DNA of 64,000 nucleotides from Borrelia sp. A-FGy1 (lineage in GTDB: Bacteria; Spirochaetota; Spirochaetia; Borreliales; Borreliaceae). Positions 17,270-27,800 of the stretch are shown here, piece after piece (within the stretch, counting starts at the first letter, position 1; every line of letters begins with the position of its first letter). The notes under the pieces are model-generated. The model searched no databases. It had not been told where the DNA came from and worked only from the letters and a program-made list of their open reading frames with translations. The stretch is from the NCBI RefSeq assembly GCF_014084025.1, contig NZ_CP043682.1:649582-713581 (forward strand). The letters run 5' to 3'. Made by a program: the position numbers and the translations under genes.

Positions 17270-18440
17270 ATCTTTTAAAGGTCTGATTCTCTAAGATCTG
17301 ATATTAGAGCGTAGAAAAAGGATAAATTGAAATAGTATTTATGCCGATTGAATCTGATGTATGTCTTATTGATTTTATACATACATAAGGTTATATATTT
17401 GGGGAGGGGAGTGAATCCTGTTAGTGTTCCACCTAATAATATCTGCTTTTTTCTTTTACTTGTCGTGAATTTTATAATTGTTTCAGGGTCAACAACAGAG
17501 ATATTATCTTCAATTTGCAGTTTTATTTTAGATTGAATCAATTAAATAAATGCTTTAATTCAAAACGTGAATAATATTGTAATTATTATCTTTTTAGACT
17601 ATAAATTTATGCATCAATTAGAAACCGTTGATTAAATGCTTATAAGCTTTTTTGTCTTATGTATCCTTCTTTCATAAGAATTTCAGTTAATCGCTTATGT
17701 ACATTAGAACTTTCCTTCTAGACAGTTTTGCCAGATATAATGGGTATATTTTTGTTTTTTATTTCTTTTTTTTGTTATTAGGTTTTCAATGTCATAGGGA
17801 CTCTTAGTTTCTAATTTTATTTCTAAATTTAGTCAATATGAGTGAATTTTAGATGCTTGATTGATTCTCTCTGCATATATACAATCCTTACATGTATTCC
17901 TACGAGATAAACTATTAAGGATAAGATAAAATTCTTATAGTTAGATTTATTATTTACCTTATTCGTATTACTGTTTAAAGGAATTTCTAAAATCTGTTTT
18001 ATCAATCATTTGTTTTTATAATTTTTCTTTTAATTTTTTATTTTTGAATATGTTTTATTAAGGATATTATTCTTTAATAAGAGTGTTACCTGTAATCTCT
18101 TTTGGTATATATTATAAGGAATAATTTAAAGTTATGCATCAGAATTATTAAAATCAAATCTATTATCCTTGATTTGCCAATTTAGCTATTCTATAGTTGT
18201 TAACTAAATTTTCTTTTGTATGTGTCATTTTAATGTGTTTTTCAAGCCCTTGTTCTGTTTATTTTTTCTTTTCTATTTTTTATAGAAGTTTTTTATCTTT
18301 TAGATATCATTTTTATTAGGTATAGTTGTAATTTTTTAATTATATTGTCTTTTTTAAATTGATAGTTGATAATGTCATTTTTTGAGATAACGAATGTTTC
18401 ACAAAAGGCTCCTTGCCGCAGATATTATGTTATAGTACAT
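17270..18440 (-). pseudogene. Decayed gene or genes of unknown identity, minus strand
   Basis: This 1.2 kb has no intact gene, but the minus strand contains patches that read like protein. They include GKEPFVKHSLSQKMTLSTIN (about 18340-18405), GLEKHIKMTHTKENLVNNYR then IAKLANQG (about 18165-18250), CKDCIYAERINQASKIHS, LEIKLETKSPYDIENLIT, HKRLTEILMKEGYIRQKSL (about 17645-17700), and LQIEDNISVVDPETIIKFTT then SKRKKQILLGG at 17430-17520. They lie in changing frames separated by stops. The last patch is part of an 88-codon open frame (17275-17541), which I do not regard as a functional gene. I do not recognise the original protein. It was divergent from the fruK remnant, which would suit a regulator, but that is inference. 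Confidence 0.5.
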
Positions 18441-18768
18441 GGATATGAATTATTTCATTTTATGATTTTATCTATTTTATCTAAATTATAAGAAAAATGA
18501 TTTTATATATAATCTAACTTTTAATCCTGTTATTGATTGTAAAATAGTTGTATACGATGGGTTTCATAAAAAATGTTATCTTAATTATTAGTTTTTTTGA
18601 TGGTGGGAAAGGGAATAAATGTAAGTAATGGTCCTTAAAGAATTTTAATATAGTCGGTATAGCTTTTGAATTTGTTGATTGATTTACTTGTAATCATGTA
18701 GAATATTCTATTGATTTTAAGATAAATAAAGCATGATTTATGGTGTAAAATATATCTAAAAAAAGTGA

Positions 18769-18778
18769 GGGGGGGGGG
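18769..18778 (+). repeat. G10 homopolymer tract
   Basis: Ten consecutive G residues lie inside the fruK remnant, in otherwise very AT-rich DNA. Such tracts grow and shrink by slipped-strand replication, and their length can also be misread in sequencing. Confidence 0.9.
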
Positions 18779-19125
18779 ATTAACAAGAACTTAACTATAA
18801 TTATTGAGCTTGATTTTATTTTTGATTGGTAAAATAAAGCAATTATATAATGATATATTAATTATTTTTTGGTATTAAGCCAAGCTTATTTGGATAATTG
18901 GCATATAACGTAGGTAATCATATTGGCTAGCAAGGTTTATTTAATTATGCTCTTAATAGAATTGTTAGAGTTATTTTTGTAGAAAAGGAGCACGAAACAT
19001 TTGTATAGTTTTATTCTAAAATTTGATCCACTTGATACTATTGGCCTTGGCCGGAAGAATTTGTGATTGGTGAATTTGTATGTTATTTTGTTGCAATGGA
19101 GTTTTATTACATCATTTTTTAAATT

Positions 19126-19135
19126 GGGGGGGGGG
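19126..19135 (+). repeat. G10 homopolymer tract, second copy
   Basis: Another run of ten G residues, followed by CGGG, lies near the 3' end of the fruK remnant, about 350 bases after the first. Neither tract occurs in an intact gene. Confidence 0.9.
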
Positions 19136-19368
19136 CGGGTGTTGTATCATGCACTTGCTTCAGTAACATGATATTTTATTATTTTTATAATATTAAATGC
19201 CAAAGGATATGTTTAATAAAGTTTAACCTTTAACAGTCCTATCTAGGATTAATTTAAGTATTTATTGTGTAGTGATTCTCATGACAAGAAAAAGTAATTA
19301 AGATACAAACCATTTTTGTCAGTTAAGGCTTATTCTGAGAGAAGATAAATTTCTGGTTTTTAAACTAT

Positions 19369-19442
19369 CGGGAGCGACGGGTCTCGAACCCGCGACCTCC
19401 TGCGTGACAGGCAGGCGTTCTAACCATCTGAACTACACCCCC
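19369..19442 (-). tRNA. tRNA-Asp (anticodon GTC)
   Basis: The minus strand folds as a cloverleaf with acceptor GGGGGTG pairing with CGCTCCC and anticodon stem CCTGC/GCAGG around the loop CTGTCAC. The anticodon GTC reads aspartate codons and the discriminator is G. CCA is not encoded. Confidence 0.93.
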
Positions 19443-19459
19443 AAACATAATACTTTAAA

Positions 19460-19488
19460 AGTATATTGTTTTTGCTTTTCTTTGTCAA
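19460..19488 (-). promoter_or_regulatory. Sigma-70 promoter of tRNA-Asp
   Basis: On the minus strand TTGACA (19488-19483), a 17-base spacer and TATACT (19465-19460) precede the tRNA. The -35 box lies only two bases beyond the stop codon of recD on the same strand. Confidence 0.78.
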
Positions 19489-19489
19489 T

Positions 19490-21316
19490 TTATTTTAATG
19501 CGTTTATGTATTCCCATATTTTTGAATCTCTATCTACTGTTTTTCGACTAACGTTTTTAATTATATCTTTACTTGATATTATTTCTATGCTTTCCTTGGC
19601 TCTTGTTATTGCGGTATAGAGTAGTTCTTTTGTTAAGAATGGATGGTCTTCTATTATGATTATTACATTTTCATATTCAGAGCCTTGGCTTTTATGTATT
19701 GTTGTAGCAAAGCTAAGTTCATACTTGTTTATTAAGTTAAAATTTATCTTTTTATATTTTTCATTTTCTCTTTTAAATAAAACGTAAAATTTGGAATTTT
19801 CTTTAAAAATAACACCCCTCTCTCCGTTATATAAATCATTTTTATAGTCATTTTGAGTAATAAGAATGATTTGCCCAATTAGGTTACCATAAATTTTTTT
19901 TAAGTGCATTTTTATGCTTTCATTTATTCTTTTTGTACCAACTTTCCCAAAGTTTCTTGAGCATAGAATTATCTTCTTAAGAAGAAGATTAATAGTATGC
20001 TCTATTTTTTCATCTGTTAATAATTTAAGATTAAAATTATAGGAATTTTTGTATAGACTTTTTGTGTAATTGAATAATTCATTTTCTATGTTTATTTTGT
20101 TTATTTCCTTTAAAATTATTTTTCTGCTATTATTAATTTGGCTAAAAATTAAATCTTCATTTTCTTTGTGTATTGCTTCTGCTAATAAATTAATAGAATT
20201 ATTGCTTCTAAAATTTTTTTTTAATATTTCTACATTTTCATTACTTATGTCTTTTATTTTGACGAGACTTGCATATATGTTGCCTCCAGATATTGATTGA
20301 AGTTGATTTTTGTCTCCTGCTAGGATAAGTTTTGTATTTATGTTGATTGCCTTTAATAATTTTAATAAATTGCTTGCATCTATCATAGATGTTTCATCAA
20401 TTATGATTATGTCATATTCTAAAGGATTCTTTTCATTGTATTTATCATTTTTATTGATGAATGATATTTTTAATAATTTTTGAATTGTACCATATTCTGT
20501 TTCAAGATTTTTAAATATTTCTTTTAAACTTGATTTTAGCTTTTGGCTTGCTTTTCCTGTTGGCGCTATGAGAGCTACTTTTTGCTTATTTTTTAAATTG
20601 ATATCAATTGCTTTTAGAATATAATTGATAGTTGTTGTTTTTCCTGTGCCAGGACCACCGCTTAGTATAAAAAAGTTACTTTTTAAAGATTTTTGAATTG
20701 AGCTTATCTGTTCTTCGCTTAATTCTTTAGTATTTAAATTATTCATAATATTTTGTATATTTTCTTTGCTGATTTTACTTTTGCTATTTTTAAGTCTTAT
20801 ATCTATTTTTTTAATTAATTCTTCTTCTTCTCTGAAATTTTTTTGAGTGTATATATTGATGTTATTTTCTATTATTAAAGGAGTTTTTATTTTTTCATAT
20901 GGATTAAAGTCTCTTATTATGTTATTTTGTTTTAAATTTAATATTGTTTCTTTAATTTTGTTTATTTTTGTAAATTCGTTAAGCTTTTTTAGTATTTTTA
21001 TTGATTTTTTATAAAATTTGTCATCTTTGTCTAACCTAAAGTAGGCATTCTCTATTGTGTTTTTAATGTTTTCAATTAGTAAATTAATATTAGCTCGAAG
21101 GTGACCTTTAGAGAGGTAATTAAATAAAAATATTAGAAATATAGTAAGATGTTCTTGTTTTTCGTCTTTTATTTTACCTATAAGTAAATGTGATTTGTAG
21201 TAATTTTCTATTTTTATATTTAATATTTCAATTAATTCATAAATTTTGAGCTCGGGATTTAAATAATTTCTCTTATTATCTTTTAAAAATTCTCTTAAGA
21301 CTAAATAATTTCTCAT
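19490..21316 (-). CDS. recD: Exodeoxyribonuclease V alpha subunit RecD
   Basis: RecD is the 5'-3' helicase motor of RecBCD, the enzyme that resects double-strand breaks and degrades foreign linear DNA. The 608-residue protein has Walker A SGGPGTGKTT at 219-228, helicase motif II IIIDETSMID, the AGDKNQLQS motif III, and the C-terminal FATTIHKSQGSEYENV with YTAITRAKE. Length is normal. It is the last gene of recC-recB-recD on the minus strand, 16 bases after recB. The family assignment is firm. Confidence 0.94.
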   Translation of the reverse strand: MRNYLVLREFLKDNKRNYLNPELKIYELIEILNIKIENYYKSHLLIGKIKDEKQEHLTIFLIFLFNYLSKGHLRANINLLIENIKNTIENAYFRLDKDDKFYKKSIKILKKLNEFTKINKIKETILNLKQNNIIRDFNPYEKIKTPLIIENNINIYTQKNFREEEELIKKIDIRLKNSKSKISKENIQNIMNNLNTKELSEEQISSIQKSLKSNFFILSGGPGTGKTTTINYILKAIDINLKNKQKVALIAPTGKASQKLKSSLKEIFKNLETEYGTIQKLLKISFINKNDKYNEKNPLEYDIIIIDETSMIDASNLLKLLKAININTKLILAGDKNQLQSISGGNIYASLVKIKDISNENVEILKKNFRSNNSINLLAEAIHKENEDLIFSQINNSRKIILKEINKINIENELFNYTKSLYKNSYNFNLKLLTDEKIEHTINLLLKKIILCSRNFGKVGTKRINESIKMHLKKIYGNLIGQIILITQNDYKNDLYNGERGVIFKENSKFYVLFKRENEKYKKINFNLINKYELSFATTIHKSQGSEYENVIIIIEDHPFLTKELLYTAITRAKESIEIISSKDIIKNVSRKTVDRDSKIWEYINALK

Positions 21317-21332
21317 ATTTTTATTTTATTCT

Positions 21333-24300
21333 TTAAGTTTTAAGTATGTATTCTAGATCTAATTCTTTAAAATTTGGTATAACTGTATAGATTCCGTGTT
21401 GATTTCTAGATTGATTTTTCTTTCTTTCTTTAAATGCTCTTGTAAATAGATATATTATTCCCCCGAAGTTTTTATTATATTTTTCTATATTCTTAAAAAG
21501 AATTTTTTTTATTCCTAGTGCATAAATTTTGTATTGCAAGTCATATTGTTCTTGTATCATTATTTTTTTTAAGTTTCTAAGATTATAATCTTTTATGCTT
21601 TGTCCAAGGTAATTTGTTTTATAGTCTAAAATGTATACTTTATTATTGATTTTAAATATCAAATCGATTATTCCTTTAATATAGCCTTCATTTAAATTTA
21701 AGTCAAGATCTTTGTAGCTTATAAAGAGCTTTTTTTGTTTATTGGTTTTGTTGCTAATTCTTATTAAAAATTCCATTTCTTTTTGTAATTCTTGAATATC
21801 ACATAGTCTTGCATTAATAAGCTTAATTTTTGTGTTTAATATATTGTAGATCATTTGTGTGAATGTTTCTTGTATCTCATATGTGTTTAGATTTGAGTTG
21901 AAATGTTTTATTTTTTTTTGTATAAGACTGATATTTTTTTTTTGAAAAGATACAAAAGTACCTTTTGCATCTTTGAAATTTATTTCTTCCATAATAGCAT
22001 GAAAAATATTCCCTGTATCTTTGCCTTTTGGGAGTATTTCTTTGACAAAAGAAGCATCATTATTATAATCTGCATCATCTATTATTTCTTTGTTTATATT
22101 GTGTGAAGACTTATTCAGTGAGGAAAGGCTTGTGTAACTGTGTGTATATTCTTTTCTAAATAAATTTTTATTTATTGGTGTTGGCTTAATTAATTTTATA
22201 TTTGTATTATGTTTCATGTCTAATTGATTTAATTGATAAGTTTTAATTAAATTATATACATTGAAGTCTAAATTTATGCCTTCAATTTTTTTTATTTCTG
22301 ATAGTGTTAGCATTATGTTTATTATTTTGCCTTTATTGATGATAAAGAGAGCAAATCGAGCTCTAGTTGTTCCTACGTAAAAAAGATTTTTTTCTTCATT
22401 TAAGAATTTGAGGCTAGCAAATGCTTGATTTTTTTTTAATTTTAAAAAATCATATTCTATTTTGTCTTCTGAACAAAACTTATAGAATGTTTCAGATGAT
22501 TTGAGCAAAGTTTGACTTTTATTGTCTTGAATATCTCCTATTAAAAATACAATATTAAGACTTAATCCTTTTGATTTATGAATCGTGAGTATTTCTATAG
22601 AATTACTGTCTTTTATATTTGTGTTGTCTTCGTCTTCTTCAAAATCTTTATTAGTTATAAGTGTTTCTAAGGTAGATATTAATGATTCTACATCTTTTTC
22701 TTGGTGGTAAATTTTAGAAATAAAGTCTATGCTTGCTTCGTAGTTATTAAGTTCTTCAAATTTTTCTTCGTTTATGAGTGTTTCTCTATAGCTTTTTTTT
22801 GTGATTGCAAATTCGGTAAAAGATGGATTATTAAAAATTCTTGCCAGGTTTATCCAAGAATCTTTGTTTGATATAATTGTATCTATTGCCTTTATTATTG
22901 TTATTTGTTTGTTTTCAAGTAAATATATTATTTCACTAATGAATTCTTCTATGTAGTGGATTTCATCTCTTTCAACAAAATTTAGATATAATTCCCATGG
23001 AAGATTTATTATTTTGCTGGTCAATACGTAGCTTAGGGTTTTAAATTCTTGTTTTCTATCTAGACATTTTATTAAATAGAATATTTCATTAAACTCTTTT
23101 GTATTAAAGAATGATTTTTCAGTTTTATTTGTTTTTATACCTTGTTTTTGAAGTGCTTTGTCTATTAAATTTATTTCTTTTGATGTTCTACAAAGTACTG
23201 CAATATCGCACTTTTTAATTTTCCTAAGTTTTTCATTATCGTATATTTTTCCATTTGTTAGCAAATATTTTATTGTAAGGGCTGTCTTTTGTATGGTATT
23301 CTCTCCCTTATCAGTTTCTATTATGTTTATTCCTTCTATTTCTTTATCATTTATAAAAATGTTATTGTTATCATTTTTAGGGTTTGTTTTAGAGCTAATA
23401 AATTCAATTTGTTCAATTTTTGATGTTTTTGTTTTATTATATATGTTGCTAAACATAATATTTAAGGGTTCAACTAACTTTTTATTTGATCTGTAGTTTA
23501 TCCCTAAAGTTATTTTTGCATCTTCCTTTATTTTGTCCTTTATTCTTTGGTTATAAAATGAAACATCCGCATTTCTGAATCCATAAATTATTTGTTTAGG
23601 ATCTGCTATAAATATTAACTTGATACCACAAGAGTTAAGAATTTTAAATATTTCTATTTGAATAAGATCTAGATCTTGTGATTCATCTATTAGTATTATT
23701 TTATATTTACTTTTTATTGAATTTAATAGGCTTTTGCTGGGAGATTCAAGGTGTGATTTAAAATTTAGCATTATGTGTTTTTGGTCTATTGTATTTGTTA
23801 CATTAATGGTATTTACAAGCTCTCTTTCTATATATTTAAGTATTTTATATTCAAAATTTAACTTAATGTATTTTCTGAGGTTGCTTCTTTGGGGAGTTTT
23901 TGTATCTGGATTTTCTTTCATATCTATATTTGTTTTGTGGTTAAGGTTTATTAAGGATTTTTTAATCCATATTTCCTTTTCTGAAAGAGTAGTACTTTTA
24001 TTAATATTAGATGTGATTATTTTGTGTAAGAATTGATTATTTATGAGTGTTTCTGTTATTTTTACTATGTCCTGTTCATTTTTATATTTTATTTCTGATA
24101 TTTTAGATCCTTGATTATGTTTATTAAGAAAAATTCTTTTTTCTTCTATAGTCATTGTGTTTAATTCTTCTATTATTGAGTTATATTCGTAGATTAGTTT
24201 GTCTTTATTTATGAGTATGTTTTGAAAAATGGTTTGCTTTTCTATCCAGTCTCCAAGTTCTTTTGTTTTGTCTCTTTTATAAATTTTTTTTATGTATCTA

Positions 24301-24794
24301 ATCATCTCTTCTGTGTTTGCAAAATAAGACTTGAAGGTTTCAAATTCATAATGATTTATTGCTAATTCTTTTTTAAGTAGTTCTTCTTTTCTTAAAAATT
24401 CATAGACTATTTCATCTATTTCTGATGTTAAATTTTCTTTTATTCTATATTGATAGAAGTTTCCTGTTTCAATTTGAAAATTATTTAGAGAATGTAATGC
24501 AAATTTGTGTATAGTTGAAATAAAAATTTTATTTGATTGTTCATAAATTTCTTTTAGTAATTTATCTGTTTTTGAATTATTGTATGCATTTTCAATTGAT
24601 TTTAATATTCTAATATACATTTCTTCTGTTGCTTTTTTTGTAAATGTCAGCACCAATACTTCGTTTGGAGAGTATATTTTGTTTATGAGTAAACTTGTAA
24701 TAGTGTTTTCAAGTGTATAGGTTTTTCCAGTTCCTGCTGAAGCTTCAATTAGTATTTTTTGATTGTATTTGATTTTATCTAATATTTCTTGCAT
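21333..24794 (-). CDS. recB: Exodeoxyribonuclease V beta subunit RecB
   Basis: RecB is the 3'-5' helicase and the nuclease of RecBCD. The 1153-residue protein begins with Walker A ASAGTGKT at 18-25. The UvrD-type motif II LIDESQDLD, FIADPKQIIYGFRNAD and ITLGINYRSNKKLVEPLN follow. LTIHKSKGLSLNIVFLIGD and YVGTTRARFALF complete the helicase. The C-terminal nuclease keeps a GIIDLIF aspartate and the ILDYKTN signature with its catalytic D and K. It lies 10 bases after recC and 16 before recD, so the three genes are one operon. No defect is visible. Confidence 0.95.
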   Translation of the reverse strand: MQEILDKIKYNQKILIEASAGTGKTYTLENTITSLLINKIYSPNEVLVLTFTKKATEEMYIRILKSIENAYNNSKTDKLLKEIYEQSNKIFISTIHKFALHSLNNFQIETGNFYQYRIKENLTSEIDEIVYEFLRKEELLKKELAINHYEFETFKSYFANTEEMIRYIKKIYKRDKTKELGDWIEKQTIFQNILINKDKLIYEYNSIIEELNTMTIEEKRIFLNKHNQGSKISEIKYKNEQDIVKITETLINNQFLHKIITSNINKSTTLSEKEIWIKKSLINLNHKTNIDMKENPDTKTPQRSNLRKYIKLNFEYKILKYIERELVNTINVTNTIDQKHIMLNFKSHLESPSKSLLNSIKSKYKIILIDESQDLDLIQIEIFKILNSCGIKLIFIADPKQIIYGFRNADVSFYNQRIKDKIKEDAKITLGINYRSNKKLVEPLNIMFSNIYNKTKTSKIEQIEFISSKTNPKNDNNNIFINDKEIEGINIIETDKGENTIQKTALTIKYLLTNGKIYDNEKLRKIKKCDIAVLCRTSKEINLIDKALQKQGIKTNKTEKSFFNTKEFNEIFYLIKCLDRKQEFKTLSYVLTSKIINLPWELYLNFVERDEIHYIEEFISEIIYLLENKQITIIKAIDTIISNKDSWINLARIFNNPSFTEFAITKKSYRETLINEEKFEELNNYEASIDFISKIYHQEKDVESLISTLETLITNKDFEEDEDNTNIKDSNSIEILTIHKSKGLSLNIVFLIGDIQDNKSQTLLKSSETFYKFCSEDKIEYDFLKLKKNQAFASLKFLNEEKNLFYVGTTRARFALFIINKGKIINIMLTLSEIKKIEGINLDFNVYNLIKTYQLNQLDMKHNTNIKLIKPTPINKNLFRKEYTHSYTSLSSLNKSSHNINKEIIDDADYNNDASFVKEILPKGKDTGNIFHAIMEEINFKDAKGTFVSFQKKNISLIQKKIKHFNSNLNTYEIQETFTQMIYNILNTKIKLINARLCDIQELQKEMEFLIRISNKTNKQKKLFISYKDLDLNLNEGYIKGIIDLIFKINNKVYILDYKTNYLGQSIKDYNLRNLKKIMIQEQYDLQYKIYALGIKKILFKNIEKYNKNFGGIIYLFTRAFKERKKNQSRNQHGIYTVIPNFKELDLEYILKT

Positions 24795-24804
24795 AAAATT
24801 AACT

Positions 24805-27800
24805 TTATGTCTTCATAAATTTGATATAAAAGTCTTTTAGTAATTTTTCTAAACTTCCATTTATCTTTAAATCATGAGTATCTTGGAATCTATTATAATA
24901 AGGACACCATGATATATCTTTTTGAGGGAATACATATTCCATCTTTTTTGTAAGAGCAATACTTTTTTGAGGATATTCTATTTGTGCTTTTATGGTATTG
25001 TAAAGTTCATTTATGTCTTTTATTTTAGTTAAGCTTTTATGTATTAAATTTCTGTAAATGGGAGTAGGATAACTTGAAATATATGCTATTTGTTTTAGCA
25101 GATTTTCAAGATCTAGGATGTTTATTTCTGTATTTTCATATTTATTATCAATCGATAACTTAGCAGTTTCGTAAGAGATTTTTATTTCTTGAATTGAATC
25201 CATATTCTCTATATTGCTTTTTAAGAGGAGTCCTATTATATATAGGTCTATTTTTCTAATAATTGAATCGCTGCTATTTCTTTTTTTTTCTAAAAAAAAG
25301 TGATAATATCTATTGTCAATTTTGCATATGTTTTTAAGAGTTCCATTTAATTTGAATTCTAGTATTTCATCTTTTATTTTAATAGGTATTATTTTATTTA
25401 ATTTGATATTGATAGGTTTCACTTTAAAAAATTCTTGGAAGTTTATTTCAATATTATTTTTTATCTTTTTGAATTTTGATATGAACTCTTCTTTAATTGT
25501 TTCTTTTTTGAAATTTAAAGGAACTATGCCTTTCTGTATTTGATGATTGATAGTACTATCTATTTTTTTAAGTATTTGATGTTCATTAGTTTCATCTTTT
25601 ATATATTCATAAATTGGCATAAAATTTTCCATTAACTTGTAGTTAAAACTAAGAATATCTATAATTTGTTCTTCTTGTTTTTTTTTGATTTCATTAATTT
25701 TACTTATGTCATTAATATGTACATTTAATATTTTTTCGTAAAAGTATTTGTATGGGTTAGTTATAGCTTTATTGATATCCTTTATTTTTAATGAGATTTG
25801 TTTTTTAAACTTAATTCTTTTCTGTATTAATTTTCTATAATTACCTTTCTTTAATGATTCTGCAATACTGAAGGCATTTATGTCATAATTTATTAAGTTA
25901 TTAGTTTTTTTTTCTTTAAAATATTCAAAATCATAGTTTTCTTTTGGATGTATTTCAATCTCTAATTCTTGTCCCATGTCTTTTATGTAATTTATTATCT
26001 TTTGTATTACTTTGGGTTTATTAATGTCTGGATTTAGAGATTTGCTTAATGAATAATAGAGGTAAAATTTTTTTGATGCTGCAAAAATTATATTAATTAA
26101 ATTTGAGATATTATATTGTTCCACATTAGCATAATTATAATATTCATTTAATAAATTCATGTTATCAAAGGTTATGTTTGAATTTAATTTTTCACCTCCT
26201 AAAAAATGGATTTCAGATTTTTGTAAATACTCAATTTTATCAGAGCTTGCAACAATTATGCCTACATTTTGATTGAGTGATTTATATGGTTTTTGTTCTA
26301 AACTATCCTCAAACATTATTTTAAAGAGGGCAAATTCAACTTTTTTATCTTTGACTTTTTCCATGTAATCTTTATAAAGATTTTCATTAAAATCTCTTGA
26401 AAAATTTTTGAGGTATTGTATTCTTGTGATTATGTATTCATCAATTTTATCATTATCTTCGAGTTTAATGTATTTATTTATAAATAATTCTATTATTTCT
26501 GCCCATTCATATATTGTGTATTTTCTTCCTTTAAAGTAGAGTATATCTTCATATAGGCTTCTTATTATTGTTATTAGTTGTATTATCGAAGTTGGGTCTT
26601 GAAAGCTTATATCTTCTTGAAAGTTTTCATTTTCATATTTTTCATTAAAAATATCAGACATTAAGAATCTGTTAAAACCATCTTCCCATGAATTTAGAAA
26701 GGTTTTGTCATAAGATAAGTTTTCTTTATGGGTATCATTCATTCCAAAATTAATATTCATTATGTCGCTAAAAGTTATTAAGTGTTGCAATTCATTTGTT
26801 GATATATTGAATTTACTCATGACCTTAGTATTGCTTAAAAATTCAATTATTTCTTTTCTGTTAAAGTTACTGATAGTACCTCTATTTGAAATGAATAGTT
26901 CCATTAATTTTTTTAAGGCTTTTACACTTTTGCTTTTTGAAATATCTTTAGAGTTTAATATATCAAAGTCAATTTCATATTTGTTTAAAAATTCTTCTAT
27001 GTATGGAAGGTATTTGTCGATTTCTTTTGGAAGACAAGTTATTACGATATCATTTAGTTTTAAATTATGATTTTGTGTTGAATGTATGATATTGTTTACA
27101 AGGATTTCTACTTCTCTTTTTTGTGTTGTTGCCTCTATTATTTTAAAGCTGCTATCTATATTTGATAGAGATTTTCCTGCTATAATGTTATTTTTAAAGC
27201 TTGCCAAGAAGGTATTCTCTTCAAATAATTTAGTTTCAATTTCTTCTTCTATTTGTAGTTTTAAGTTGTGTTTCTCTATTTTTATTGGAATCAGTGCTTC
27301 TATTAAAGGTGATTCGTAAGATGATGTATCTTTTAAGATTAATTCGTGTATTTCAAGTTTGAAAATTTTTTGCAATTGAAATAAGATTTTTCTGTCAATT
27401 TCTCTGGTTTCTCCAATAATTATTATTTTTTTTGTTTCAATGCTTTTTGGTGTGCTTTTTGTTTCATTTTCTATTTGTTTATATAAATCAAATATGTTGA
27501 TTTGGTTTTCAAATAGTTTTTGAAACATTTCCTTTTGTATTAATTCATATTTGGAATTGATTTTGTCTTTAAATAAGAGTTCATCTTTTCTCCAAACTTC
27601 AATTATTTTAGAAAATTTAGCATAGTATTTGTGAAATAGGAGTATAATTCTTGAGGCAAAAATATATCTATTTTTTGTTGATTTGAATTGGTTAATACTT
27701 TTTATTTTATTTTCTTTTAAAATATTGTATAGAATAAATTTTTCTGTTTCTGAATAAAGAAGTAGGGTATTGTTTTCAAGAAAATGTTTAATATTTTGGT

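Larger units (their letters stand above)
18497..19185 (+). pseudogene. fruK: 1-phosphofructokinase (PfkB family), decayed
   Basis: The intact enzyme phosphorylates fructose 1-phosphate to fructose 1,6-bisphosphate after PTS import of fructose. The remains follow family order on the plus strand. LTFNPVIDCKIVVYDG (from 18514) matches the N-terminal LTLNPAxD motif. GGKG/GINVS straddles a frameshift near 18605-18625. KNFNIVGIAFEFV-D-stop-FT (18635-18690) stands where FVGGFTG is expected. NYALNRIVRVIFVEKEHETF (18935-18995) and DTIGLGRK then EEFVIGEFVCYFV (19034-19095) stand where the GAGDS catalytic loop should be. The catalytic aspartate region is lost. Frameshifts, stops and two G10 runs show it is dead. 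No intact fructose PTS gene is adjacent. Confidence 0.75.

Noticed and set aside
17275-17541. 88-codon minus-strand open frame as a functional gene
   Set aside because: It has no ribosome-binding site and sits at the end of a longer track of coding remnants in other frames.
17091-19368. Decayed region as a mobile island or prophage scar
   Set aside because: No integrase, transposase, direct repeats or tRNA duplication are visible; the remnants are of metabolic type.
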